From NCBI GenBank assembly GCA_027604705.1, contig JADHYV010000030.1:1-64000 (forward strand): DNA of 64,000 nucleotides. Direction: 5' to 3'. Each line of letters begins with the position of its first letter. Positions within the stretch are counted from its first letter, which is position 1. The notes under the pieces were generated by a model. That model was given only the letters and a program-made list of their open reading frames with translations. It did no database searches and was not told the origin of the DNA. Shown piece after piece: positions 1 through 11,200 of the stretch. Origin of the DNA: Allomyces arbusculus (taxonomy: Eukaryota; Blastocladiomycota; Blastocladiomycetes; Blastocladiales; Blastocladiaceae). The translations under genes were made by a program, and so were the position numbers.

Positions 1-1241
1 ATGCTAACTGTGGCACCTGTATTTACCCTTTTCGCCACCATGTTCGCGGCACAAGCGCAAGGTCTGGTGGTGGCGTCAACAAGGTCTTTGCGCATCCAAC
101 TTACAGCACGCGCACCATCTGCGAGTTGCGAACTGAGGTTGAACGTGGTAACAAAGCGCAGCGTGCACGAGCAGAGCGCTCGCAGGCAAAAGTGAGTCGG
201 CGACGCTCGTCCAACATGAACCGGTTGGAGCCGTGGTGCAGCAACGAGACAGATCGAGCATGAATGCACTGTGTACTAGCACTGTGGCAGGGTCGCGTGT
301 ACCCATTTCTTGTCCCGACTGCCAACACGCAGGACCCGCTTGGTGACGGTGGTGATTCTAGCACGCGCTCGTTAACTTCTCCAACAGCTCGACGTCCATG
401 ATCCATGGTGGCGCACGCAGCACGCGCGTGCACACGCACAGCATTCACAACAACTGGCGCAACACGTCACGAAAGGATAGCGCGCACCGGTTTCCGATGC
501 CGGAAGCCCTATTTGTTACAATACGCGCACACGCGCGATAACATTATTTCAGTCAACCAGGCTGTCTGACCGCGGTCCTGCTGCTGCAAGAATCGCGCAA
601 GCGTGAAGGCCATGCATTGATGCGTGCAATGGAAACTTCTAGGCGTGGTGGCTAGAGCGTCGTGGCACGCCCGTCCCACGTTCTCATCCGAAAAAATTTC
701 AAGGAGCGGCCGGCAGCAATCATGAGCTCTCTTCTCGGTCATTGGGGCAGTCTGTGCACGCGCTCGCGCATGTGAGCCGGTGCCGGTAAAAAACCGGATA
801 GGTGATCCGTGGCTGGGCTGGACACGGATCAGGTATGCAACACGCATGAGACACGCAAATGTGACCCTGGTTGCTGCCTTGCATGCATGCTGATTCAATG
901 GTTCGCATCCGCGCAATGTATCGGCGAGCGACCCCAAGTTTTTGGCAAATTTGAATAAGATTCATGTGTATGGGTCTCTGGCACCACCTCTGATATATTT
1001 CTTTCAGCCTTAATCATTGGCACGGCCGTGGGTGTTGCGAGATGTTGTTGTCGTGCAACACGTTGATCCGGCGCGGCTCGCACGCTCACAAGCAGCCATC
1101 TATGTCACAGTGGCCCACTCGAACAGCACTTTGGCCGCGCCAGGTCGAGCGCGCGGTCCAAAGTCAGAATATTGTTGACAGTACTCCATTTATGTTGGAA
1201 ACGATTTATGGCAAGAGCGAACGACTCCAGCACCCGGGTGT
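1..1241. other. Stretch without a supportable gene
   Basis: Only short open frames occur on either strand. None has a recognisable motif or can be joined by consensus splice sites into a convincing protein. No tRNA or clear repeat was seen. It may hold the 3' end of a gene outside the window, but nothing in the sequence shows this. Confidence 0.5.
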
Positions 1242-1997
1242 TCAGGGCGCGAGCGCACTCGCGCTGGCGCGCGTCGTGGTCGGCAGGTACTCGAGCATGT
1301 TGCGGAGAAAGACGCACACGACGCCGAATTGATCCTCGTCGGACCGGTCACACATCTGCTCGAAGAGCGAGCGCAGCGTCCCCGTGCAATGAAGGTGCGA
1401 GGTGAGTCCGACGACGACGATCGAATACTGGAGCATCATGCTAAAAACGGAGCGAAAATGAAGCGCGTCAGTTGTTGCAAAGAAGAGGTGCCGTCTTGAG
1501 CAACATAAAACGGACCAGAATGCGGCCCGCAGTGGAAGGACGCGAGGACGAGAACTGGTGCTGGCAGTTGGCGACATCCTTGACGCGGCCCACGCGGGTT
1601 CCACAGCGTCTGCGGGATCCTGCACGGGCGAAATCCACTCGGCGACAATGCGTGTCGGACGTGACCAAAGGTGTTGGTACGCGTTGTATTCGAGCAGGTC
1701 CTGCACGCTGCCAGCGCAGTCGAGCGGACCTTGGTGCAGCACAGCGCGCCCTTCAAAGAACGCGACCGCCGCCTCGGCGTGGTCGAGGAGGGCGTAGTCG
1801 GCGAACACTGAGCAGCCATCTGGGTCTTCCCAATCGCGGGTTACCTGGATGGGCGGGTGTGGGCGAGCGAGTAAAGCAATGTAGACGCTGGCGGGAGGTC
1901 GGCGCCCACGGATTTGGAGGTTGCGGAAGCGAATGCGTGCTTGTGGTTCGGGCCAGGGCGTGCCGACAAGGGATTCGAGATCAGGTTCGACGGTCAT
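1242..1997 (-). CDS. Unidentified protein, about 251 residues
   Basis: A single open frame begins at the ATG ending at 1997. The first ~145 residues look like a folded protein, with alternating hydrophobic and charged segments, for example VYIALLARP at about residues 38-46 and a stretch around AEWISPVQD. The middle (roughly residues 145-175) is basic and Ser/Arg-rich and may be an unspliced intron or a linker. The last ~60 residues are again protein-like (FGVVCVFLRNMLEYLP). I do not recognise a family. No signal peptide is evident. The exact structure is uncertain, because an intron between about 1420 and 1560 cannot be excluded. It is divergent from the Snf7 gene, with ~750 bp between the two starts. 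Confidence 0.4.
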   Translation of the reverse strand: MTVEPDLESLVGTPWPEPQARIRFRNLQIRGRRPPASVYIALLARPHPPIQVTRDWEDPDGCSVFADYALLDHAEAAVAFFEGRAVLHQGPLDCAGSVQDLLEYNAYQHLWSRPTRIVAEWISPVQDPADAVEPAWAASRMSPTASTSSRPRVLPLRAAFWSVLCCSRRHLFFATTDALHFRSVFSMMLQYSIVVVGLTSHLHCTGTLRSLFEQMCDRSDEDQFGVVCVFLRNMLEYLPTTTRASASALAP

Positions 1998-2750
1998 GTT
2001 GATTGTGCAGGTTGGTCGGCAGCGTGCTGAGCGGGGTCACGGTGGGTCGGTCGCGACTAGAAGTGCCGATGTTATGCGTGTAGTTGGACGCGGCGAAGCG
2101 AGTCGGCGCTTGCAGCTCCGCCCCAGCAAGCTGTTTCCAGACCTGATCGACCGAGGCCCTTCCGCGCACGGGTCGCACTCACGTGAGATGGATGCATCTC
2201 TCTGGCAAGGAAGGGCGGCACGGCAGCGCCGCTGATCATTTTCAATCGCATACACATTCAATCGGGCGTGCCCTGTGCGCCGGTTGGCCAGGTCGGCGAT
2301 CGCTCGAAAGTGGCACTTGCGCGCGTCTCCCACGTCTCGCACAATACACACGTGGCGCGTTGTTACGAGCTGCTCAGTGGGCAAATGGAAGAATGAAAGA
2401 AAATGGTTGCTTGATAGGTTGATAGGCCTCATCGAGCGTCATGAAGCGGCAAATTTCAGCATGTGACGTGGCCAGGAGACCGCGTCGCGGCTTGCAGACC
2501 ACCTTGCGCGGTGCACCCAGTCGGCCGCAGACAAAGACGTCAACGGCCACAATCCCCGCTACCGCCGTCGAGGACTTGCACCCCGCCAACTTGCCCCGCC
2601 ACTTGCCGCTGTTGAGCGCTCAGACCTGAGCGCGATCCTCACCCGTTTTTGGACCCGCGCCGACTCGAACCGACCGACACGAATCCGACCCGTCCGACCC
2701 ACTTCCCCGACCCCATTCATTTCGCGCCGCAATCCACCCAACTCGTCACC

Positions 2751-3708
2751 ATGTTCTTGTTCGGCAAGTCCAAGCCCAAGGCGACGCCCAAGGACGCCAT
2801 TATTCGGCTGCGCGAGACGCTCGACATGCTCGAGAAGCGCGAGCGGTACTTGCAGACCAAGATTGACAATGAGCTCAAGGCCGCCAAGGCCAACGCGACC
2901 AAGAACAAGCGCGGTGCGTCTTTGCCTCGACCTTCGGTGTCTCATGCGTTGCGAGGGCGACTGATACCGTTATGCTGGGCGCGTTCTAGTGGCGCTCATG
3001 GCGCTTAAGCGGAAAAAGCAGTACGAGGGCCAAATCGAGAAGATCTCGGGCGCGCGCATGACGATTGAGACGCAAATGATGACGATTGAAAACGCCAACG
3101 TGAACCTCGAGGCCATGAACGCGATGAAGGCTGGTGCCGACGCCATGAAGCAGATCCACGGCGCCATGTACGCTGTCGTCTTGCCGCGTTACAGCATCCC
3201 CATGAACCGTCTTTGACCCACGCCGCCCCCTGCGCCCACATCTAGGGACATCAACAAGGTGGACGCGACCATGGACGAGATCCGCGACCAAATGGACTTG
3301 GCCAACGAGATTTCCGACGCCATCTCGCAGCCTGTCGGGTTTGGCATGGACCTCGACGAGGACGAGCTCAACATGGAACTCGAGATGCTCGAGCAGGAGG
3401 AGCTCGACTCAAAGCTGCTGGGGCTTGACGCGGTGCCGATTTCGGCCCCAAGCGTGCCAACGACGGAGCCGGGTATGTTCGCTTCGCGTCGCGCCTGTCG
3501 CTCGTGCTACTCTTCTGACACCATGGTACTTGCGTGTAGCCGTCGCGGCACGGCCAACAAAGAACCAGGCGCTCGACGAGGACGAGGAGGCCGAGCTCGA
3601 GGCGCTCAAGGCATCCATGGTGCGACTTGATCCACTTGGGTTATTCGGGCTCGCGTCCCGATTCTAACCTCCTCCACTCTTCGCTTCGTCATTTTCTAGG
3701 CCATGTAG
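2751..3708 (+). CDS. SNF7: ESCRT-III subunit Snf7/Vps32 (CHMP4)
   Basis: Five exons: 2751-2913, 2990-3167, 3246-3472, 3540-3619 and 3700-3708, giving 218 residues. Snf7 polymerises on endosomal membranes as the main ESCRT-III filament subunit and drives budding and scission into multivesicular bodies. Seen here: an N-terminal basic segment (MFLFGKSKPK), long charged helices (DMLEKRERYLQTKID; ALKRKKQYEGQIEKI), the conserved stretch DINKVDATMDEIRDQMDLA, the EISDAIS motif, and an acidic C-terminal half (MDLDEDELNMELEMLEQEEL) typical of the autoinhibitory and MIM1-like region. Length matches the family (~220-240). The last exon encodes only Ala-Met-stop. Donors are GTGCG, GTACG, GTATG and GTGCG; all acceptors are TAG. 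The ATG at 2751 has a purine-poor but acceptable context and opens the canonical N-terminus. Confidence 0.93.
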
Positions 3709-4637
3709 TCAATCAACTTTCATTATCATGCAACGATTTGTGTCCTAGCTCGTGTGCGCCATTGTTGTTCAGTGCTCCAGAAACGAACGCGCTCGACATT
3801 TCCCTCTGCCGTCCTCGTCCCTGCTCGAAAATGCCCTCGCATTCTACCCGGGCTCCCTGTACCTACATGTTCCCTTAATTTCCCGCGATATTCCAGGCTC
3901 CGCCTTGACAGGCAACATGTTTTTGGTGTCGCGCGAGAGATTGCCCCCTGCCGCAGGATGCACGCGCCATCCTCACAACTTCCTTCTCCACCCACTCAAA
4001 CCCCTGTGCTGTTCGTCGTCAATGTCGGGCAAAAAGTAGAAGTCACAAAAAATTAGTGAGGGAATGGAAAGGGTGGCCGCGTGGGCGCATCGCCTGGGAC
4101 CTGCCGTGTTGTTCGGTTCACTGGCAAGGTCGAAACCACCACGTTCCAACCGGCAGACGAACCACACGCAATCCAGCACGGCGCTTTCACTTGCAATCAA
4201 GTTTGACCACTCGACCGTCACCGCGACTGTCTGCAAACCCAACCGCGCACCATCTGCACGTCGTCGCCAGGTGCGCCGGGCCGAAATTGACGTTGTGGAG
4301 CCCCAATCCTGTCAGCAAGCCGATGGACCCCCAATCGTTCAAGCTTCTTCAAGCGGGCGACCTGGCTCGGTGACGCTGGACCAAGGCCATGACCCGACGC
4401 CCATGGTCAGGGTCGAGAGTCGCGCGGGCGATGTCGGCTCATTGCGAGGGGAAAGCGGGTGGAATGGGGCTTCGACCATCGCAAATATTCGACTGATCAC
4501 CACGGACGGTTTGCCTTTTTGCCGTTGCTCCTGCACTCCCGCCGCTCGCGTGTAGTAGTCGGCACGATCCTGTACCTACGGCCCACGCTTTTGCGACCCG
4601 CTTCCTCGCTCTCGTCGCCCCTACGACCACCACCACA
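3709..4637. other. Intergenic, no gene seen
   Basis: About 930 bp between SNF7 and the PRPP synthase gene, both on +. It holds the 3' UTR of the first and the promoter of the second. There is no convincing open frame with motifs, and no tRNA or repeat was seen. Confidence 0.5.
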
Positions 4638-6022
4638 ATGCGCGATCTCGTTGTCCTCGGCGGCTCGTCGCACCCAGAGCTGACGCGCGCGATCTGCGAA
4701 CGTCTGGCCATTTCGCCCGGCCATGTGAAGCTCACCAAGTTTTCGAACCGCGAGACCAACGTGGAGGTGATCGAGTCGGTGCGCGGCATGGACGTCTACA
4801 TTGTGCAGTCCGGGTGCGGGTCAGTCAACGACAACCTTATGGAGCTGCTCATCATGATCTCCGCGTGCAAGATTGCCTCGGCGCGCAAGATCACGGCGGT
4901 CCTGCCCTTGTTCCCGTACTCGCGGCAGCCCGACGGTCCTTACAAGCGTAACGGCATGCCGCTCAACCGGCTGTCGGACGAGGCGTGCCAAAAGCTCGCC
5001 GACATGCAGGGCATGCCGTTCCCGCACGTCACATCGCAGCCGGCGTCGCGGTCGCCGTCGCCCACCAAGATGCTCGAGCACCCGGAGCGGTACAACTCGG
5101 TCTATGACGGCGAAACCAAGGTCGGGGCGCCCACCCCCGTCTCGGGCGTTGCGCGGCTGCAAAAGATTCAGGCCGACCACCAGATTGTGCGGTCGCCACG
5201 ATCGACGTCGCCCGTCTCGGCCTACGGCGGCAGCGTCAATGGTGGCCAGGGCAAGGCCGGCGCGCAGTACAAGTTGTGGACGGCCAAACCGGGGACGCTG
5301 ATTGCCGATATGCTCGTGGCCGCGGGCGCGCACCATATTATTACGATGGACATGCACCACCCACAGTTCCAAGGGTTCTTTGACATTCCGGTCGATAACC
5401 TCAACAGCTACCCGCTCATGTACAAGTACATTGTCGAGAAGATCCCGGACTGGAAGAATGCCGTCATTGTGTCGCCCGACGCGGGCGGTGCCAAGCGGTA
5501 CGGCTGTTTCCTCCTTTCGACTGGTTCATGTTGCGACGAGCGGTCCTCATTTCATCTCGTTTGCCTTCCATTAGAGCCACCGCCATTGCCGACGCCCTCA
5601 ACATGAACTTTGCCCTGATCCACAAGGACCGCCGGCACGCCACGTCCACGCTCACGCTCGTCGGCAACGTCAAGGATCGTGTTGTGATCATGATCGACGA
5701 CATTGCCGACACGTGCCACACGCTCGCGCGTGCCGCGCACGTGCTGACGCGCAACGGCGCTGCCAAGGTCTACGCGCTCGTGACGCACGGGATCATGTCT
5801 GGCGATGCCATTGACCGGCTCGTGCGGTCGCCCATCGACACGCTGATCGTCTCGAACACGGTCCCGCAGGTCGAGCACGTCAAGGCGGCGGCGGCCGCGT
5901 GCGGGCGCGCCGATAAGATCAAGGTGTTTGATGTGGCCCCGATCCTGGCCGAGGCCGTGCGCCGCATCCATAACGGCGAGTCGGTGTCGTTCTTGTTCGA
6001 CATTGTGCCGATCGTCAACTAG
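4638..6022 (+). CDS. PRS: Ribose-phosphate pyrophosphokinase (PRPP synthase) with internal insert
   Basis: Two exons, 4638-5497 and 5575-6022, giving 435 residues. The enzyme transfers pyrophosphate from ATP to ribose-5-phosphate, making PRPP for purine, pyrimidine, NAD, His and Trp synthesis in the cytosol. Motifs: N-terminal FSNRETNVEV, the catalytic-site FPYSRQ (~residues 92-97), the signature TMDMHHPQFQGFFDIPVDNL (~237-256), SPDAGGAKR, and the PRPP loop MIDDIADTCHT. Ordinary PRPP synthases are ~315-320 residues. This one carries ~115 extra residues between FPYSRQ and KPGTLIADML (about 98-215), comparable in place to the non-homologous regions of yeast Prs1/Prs5. The insert is rich in Ser-Pro pairs (SRSPSPTK, RSPRSTSP), suggesting phosphorylation. 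The intron donor is GTACG. Confidence 0.95.
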
Positions 6023-6521
6023 GCGACGGCGCGTTGCGGTGCCTGGCGCGCGACGGCGATCGTTTTTGCTGCTTCCTGTCTTTAGTTTCCCGTTTTTTGG
6101 TTCAAGTACCCCATCTCTCGCCTATCGTTGCCCTCGCGCGCCGGCCGTCCCCGCCTGTGATTTTCCTTCATTCTCGTCTTGGTCACGTAAAATACGTTGC
6201 GATGGTCCTTGTCCATTTGTTTTTCCAGGCCTTTCGATTTCCGCTTATGCAACTTGCTGGGGAAATGATGCCAGAAGCCGACTTGTTGCAAAGTTGCTCC
6301 AACGCTTCCGCCACAACTGGCGCAACGCAACACCAACCACAACCACCAACCGAACCCCCTGGCAAACCAAGCTGAACAACCAACCCGGTCTCGTCAAGCC
6401 CGACGCGCGCTCAACTGCCCGCAAAAGCTCGCCCGTAAATTCCCGACACCTGTCCATCTGCGCGCCGCGCCATGTGGCCGCAGCATGCATGCCCGTGCCG
6501 AATCTTGACGACGTGTCGCGG
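6023..6521. other. Intergenic, no gene seen
   Basis: This is the 3' flank of the PRPP synthase gene and the upstream region of the fructose-bisphosphatase gene. No motif-bearing frame, tRNA or repeat was seen. Confidence 0.45.
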
Positions 6522-6527
6522 TATAAA
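6522..6527 (+). promoter_or_regulatory. TATA box of the FBPase gene
   Basis: A TATAAA (in GGTATAAAGCC) lies 84 nt upstream of the FBPase start codon at 6606. This is a plausible core-promoter distance for a gene with a short leader. TATA-driven transcription fits a gene usually under strong carbon-source control, but no regulator site was identified. Confidence 0.5.
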
Positions 6528-6605
6528 GCCGGCCGACGCCCGCGCGTTACCGCTCGAGCTCTTCTCTTCCCGACCCGAGTCCTTTGCACGAACCACGATT
6601 TTACC

Positions 6606-7856
6606 ATGAGCGACCACACCAAGACCGACCTTGTCACGCTGTCGCGGCATGTCCTCGCCGACCAGCAGGCACACCCGGGCGCGTCGGGCGACTTGACGCT
6701 GCTGCTCGTGTCGATTCAGCTCGGCTGCAAGTTTGTCGCGACGTGCGTGCGCAAGGCCGGCATTGTCAACTTGTACGCAGCCCTGCCAGCACGACCGTAA
6801 CTGCGTTCGAGATCGAGCTGACGCGCGCGACCGGCTACTAGGACGGGTCTTGCAGGTGAGACCAACGTGCAGGGCGAGGACCAGAAGAAGCTCGACGTGC
6901 TCGCCAACGAAATCTTTGTCAACTCGCTGCGTTCGTCTGGCAAGGTGGCCATTATGGTCTCCGAGGAGGACGAGGACATGATTGTCGTGTCCGACGCGGA
7001 TCGTGACGGCGACCACGCTCGCTACGCGGTCGTCTTTGACCCGCTCGACGGCTCCTCCAACATCGAGGCTGGCGTTTCGATCGGCACGATTTTCGGCATC
7101 TACAAGTTGCTGCCCGGGTCCAAGGGCACGAACGCCGACGTGCTCCGCCCCGGTCGCGAAATGGTCGCTGCGGGCTACTGCATGTACGGCTCGTCGACGA
7201 CCATGGTCTTGTCGACCGGCGGCGGTAAAGTGCACGGGTACACGCTCGACACGACGATTGGCGAGTTTATTCTGACGCACCCGGACCTGCGCATGTCGCC
7301 GCGTGGGAAATTGATCTACTCGATCAATGAAGGCAACTCGGTCTACTGGGACGACGCATGCGTCGAGTACTTTGGCGCGCTCAAGAACCGCACCGTCGAG
7401 GGCAAGCCCGCGCCGTACGGCGCGCGATACGTCGGGTCGATGGTCGCCGACGTGCATCGCACGATTTTGTATGGTGGGATTTTCGCCTACCCGGCCGACA
7501 AGAAGTCCAAGTCGGGCAAGCTGCGTGTGCTCTACGAGTGTTTCCCGATGGCGTTTATTGTCGAGAACGCTGGTGGCCGTGCGACGACGGGGACCAAGCG
7601 GATTTTGGACCTGGAGCCGACCAAGTTGCATGAGCGGTCGGGCATTTTCCTCGGGTCGGCCGACGACGTGGCCGAGCTCGAGGCCGTCTACGCCAAACAC
7701 GCGGCGGGTGCGGCCGTGGCCAAGGTGGCCGAGGTGGCCGCACCGGTAGAAGCCGCGGTCGTGGCCCCGGCGGCCGAAGGCGCTCCCAAGCCCAAGACGA
7801 CGCCCAAGAAGTCGCCGTCGAAGAGCAAGGGCAAGAAGCGCGGCGGGCGCAAGTAG
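6606..7856 (+). CDS. FBP1: Fructose-1,6-bisphosphatase with lysine-rich C-terminal tail
   Basis: Two exons, 6606-6772 and 6842-7856, giving 393 residues. It hydrolyses fructose-1,6-bisphosphate to fructose-6-phosphate, the committed step of gluconeogenesis. Seen: NLTGLAGETNVQGEDQKKLDVL across the splice junction (AMP/substrate region), SEEDE (metal ligands), FDPLDGSSNIEAGVSIGT (metal and phosphate site), GSMVADVHRTILYGGIFAYP, and the family signature GKLRVLYECFPMAF. The catalytic domain ends near residue 335. The last ~58 residues are unusual for FBPase: an Ala/Val/Pro-rich linker followed by a basic stretch (PKPKTTPKKSPSKSKGKKRG) resembling histone-H1 or nuclear-localisation tails. The reading frame through the tail is the same exon as the domain, so it is not a splicing artefact of my model. 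Confidence 0.95.
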
Positions 7857-8284
7857 ACGACGACGACGACGATGGATGTTGTCTGTGGCCTGTGCGGGCC
7901 ACTGCTTGTCTTATTTTCTCATCATTTTTGCTCCCCACACATTGCCCGAATCAACTGGATCGTTTTGCTCAGCTTTTGAATGACAAAAGAGCGGCCGTGC
8001 GCGGGTCGTGTGCTGTCGCGGTGCTCACGGTCGATCGTGATGCAAATGAAATTGAGTCCACGTCACATTCACCGATCACATTGAGCGTCTTGTCGAAGTC
8101 GTGTCGGCTTTCCGCGGCTCGGCTCCCGACGTCGACCACCAAATCTGTTGGCAACAACGCTCCCCGCACAACGGCGAGCAGCAGTTGGTCTTGTTACCAA
8201 CGTTTGGATTGCGTGCCGAGCGCGAGCGCGACGTTCTCGACTCAGCTCCAACCGTCCAACGTCCAGCACCAGGCTCCCAAGACG
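7857..8284. other. Intergenic between FBP1 and helicase gene
   Basis: About 430 bp. The helicase frame stays open upstream to an ATG at 7892, but the translation there has low-complexity non-conserved sequence, so I treat it as leader and promoter. No other feature was seen. Confidence 0.4.
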
Positions 8285-11200
8285 ATGATTGGCAGCGCCG
8301 GCGCAAACGTCAAGCCCGAGCCCGCCGCCCAGCACGCCGTCATGTTCAAGTCGGACCCGTGCGGCGCAGCCGCAGCCAAGCAGGAGCCAATGGAGCAGAA
8401 TCCCAACATCAAGCAGGACATCAAGCCCGACGTCAAGTTGGACGTCAAGCCCGACCTGAAGCCCAACATCAAGAATGAAGCGGGCGCGCCCGAGGGCGGG
8501 TACCCGCACCTGCAATCGCTCAACGACGCGCAGTTTGGCGCTGTGACGTGCGATAACCCGGCCCTGATCATTTTGGCCGGCCCTGGTGCGTGAGCCACAA
8601 TTCTGCACAGAGCTCCAAATTGGAATGGCCACTCACCGGATGCCGCCTGGCGCGGTGCATTTCCATTGCTAGGGTCGGGTACGCACTCTCCATCTTCTCC
8701 ACCTGGAAATCCTGCGAGCAAGTGACTCACGATGGTTTCGCTCCAGGCAAGACGCGCGTTATCACGTCGCGCGTGGCTGACCTCGTTCTGCGGCGCGACG
8801 TGCGGCCGGAAAACATTGTCGTTGTCACGTTCACTAACAAGGCCGCCAATGAGATGCGCGAGCGCATTCAAAAGGCGATTGGGCCGTACATGACGGGTCG
8901 GCTGCAAATGGGTACGCTTTATGCTGCGTTTTGAACCGCTTGCGCGTTGATCGCGCTCACACAACGCTTTCTGACTTCTTTGAACGACAGGCACGTTCCA
9001 CGCGCTGTGCGCCAAACTGTTGCGCAAGCACGGGTACCGCATCGAGCTCAAGAGCAACTTCACAATCGCTGACCGGTCAGACAGGTACGGTTCTTGCCGT
9101 GACTTCTCAATCGCAGCCAACCAGTTTCTGACGCTCTTTTGCTCGGCTGGATAGCGAGGCGTACATGAAGCGCATTGTCAAGGCTGTTGACCCGAAATGC
9201 ACCAAGCCCGCCAACTACCTGTGGGACATCTCCAAGTTCAAGGCGCGCAACCAGGGCCCCGCTGACGTGCTGAGTGCCGTGAGCCCCGGCGCGGCCCCGT
9301 GGGAGGTGCGCAAGGCCCAGCTCTTAGCTGACGTGTTCACGTACGTGTGCGCGCTCAATGCATTTTGCTCCCTGGCGGTGCACCGAAACTAAATTTTTTC
9401 GACGCGTCTGTTTCAAAGGAGGTACCAGGACGAGCTCAAGGCGCACAACATTCTCGATTTTGACGACTTGCTCGTCTATGGCCACCAGCTGTTCACGGCC
9501 ATGCCCGAGCTCAGCGACGGCATGCACGAGGTGCTCGTTGACGAGTTCCAGGACACGAACGCGATCCAGTACGACTTGACGACTATGATGTGCGCCAAGC
9601 ACCAGCATCTGACGATCGTTGGCGACCCGGACCAGTCGTACGTCCTCCACCCCGCATCTCGACCTCACCCCATCTCGCATCATCTCACGCTGGACCCATT
9701 CCCTTCGTCACTCCTAGCATCTACGCTTGGCGCGCGGCCGACGTGACCAACCTGCACAAGGTGCAGAAGCTGTTCCCGGCCGCGTCGATGATCCACCTCG
9801 AGGAAAACTACCGATCGACGCAGGCCATCTTGCAGGCCGCACACCGCGTCATTTCGCAGGACAAGAAGCGCATTGCGAAGTCGCTCTACACGAACAACCC
9901 GATGGGCCACGCCGTGTTTGCCAAGGGCCACTTGACCTCGCAGCGTGAGGCCGAGTTTGTGTGCAACCAGATCCGAGGGCTCGTTGCAACCGGCCAAGGG
10001 CAGATTATCAATGGCGATTTTGCCGTGCTCGTGCGGTCTGGGTACTTGACGCGCTCGCTCGAAGAAGCGTTTGTGCGCGCCAAGATCCCGCACCGGATCG
10101 TATGTTCACATCCACTGAGTTCAGGCCACTTGGCGATTTTGATTCACACGCACAGCGATTCATGCTAGATCGGCGGCATGCGCTTCTACGAGCGCACCGA
10201 AATCAAGGACGTACTCGCGTACCTGCGTCTTGCCGACAATCCGCACGACCGGCCCTCGTTCGAGCGCGTGATCAATGTTCCCGCGCGCGGGATTGGCGAC
10301 ACGTCGGTCGGCCACATTATTGAGGCCGCCAACGCGCTGCAGATTTCGTGCTATGATGTCGCCAAAAAACTCGCCAACAAGGAGACGGTGCCCGGGATCA
10401 AGCGCATTTCGCGTGTCAAGCTGGCCGAATTCGTGGCCGTGATTGAGAAGTTGCGCGAAATGGCCGCGCAGCCCGACACGAACGTGGCCGATATTATTGC
10501 GTATCTCGTCTCGGCGACCAAGTACGAGGACTACTTGAAGGCGAAAGACGCCAAGGAGGCGACGACGCGGTGGGAGAACGTGCAGGAGTTGCTCAACACG
10601 GCCGCGCAACATTCAGCGTCGCTGGATGACGACGAGGAGGAGAAGAATGAGGACGAGGATGCCATGGACGAAGATAACGATGACGACGACGACCGCCGCG
10701 ACAGACCGACGGTCGACGCGAGCGTGCCGCTGCGGTCGTTCCTCAACTCGGTGTCGCTCGTCTCCGATATCGACCAGGAAACGGACCAGTCGAAGGTGAC
10801 GATCTCGACGCTGCACGCGGCCAAGGGGCTCGAGTGGCCGGTCGTTTTTGTCGTTGGCGCCGACGCATCGCAGCTGCCGCACGCGCTCTCCACCGGGCCC
10901 GCCCAAATTGAGGAGGAGCGCCGGTTGCTCTATGTCGGCATGACGCGTGCTGAGCGGCTGCTCTACGTGACGTGGCCTGAGCGGCGGACGCGCTACGGTA
11001 CGCCGACGCCACGCCTGAGCTGTGGATCATTTGTGAGACGATTTACTGACGCGTGATGTCGTAGGCGGTGACGAGGCAACCATTCGTTCGCCCTTCCTCG
11101 CATGCCTCGACGGGGCCATGTTCCCGAAGACCAAAAAGCTGCTCCTGACCACGGCGTCGCCGACGGTGGATCAGCCGCTGCTCGACTTCTTCACGAAGGT

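Noticed and set aside
7892-8284. Upstream in-frame start for the helicase
   Set aside because: The added ~130 residues are low-complexity and unlike any helicase N-terminus, whereas the ATG at 8285 directly precedes the lysine-motif array. Leader sequence is more likely.
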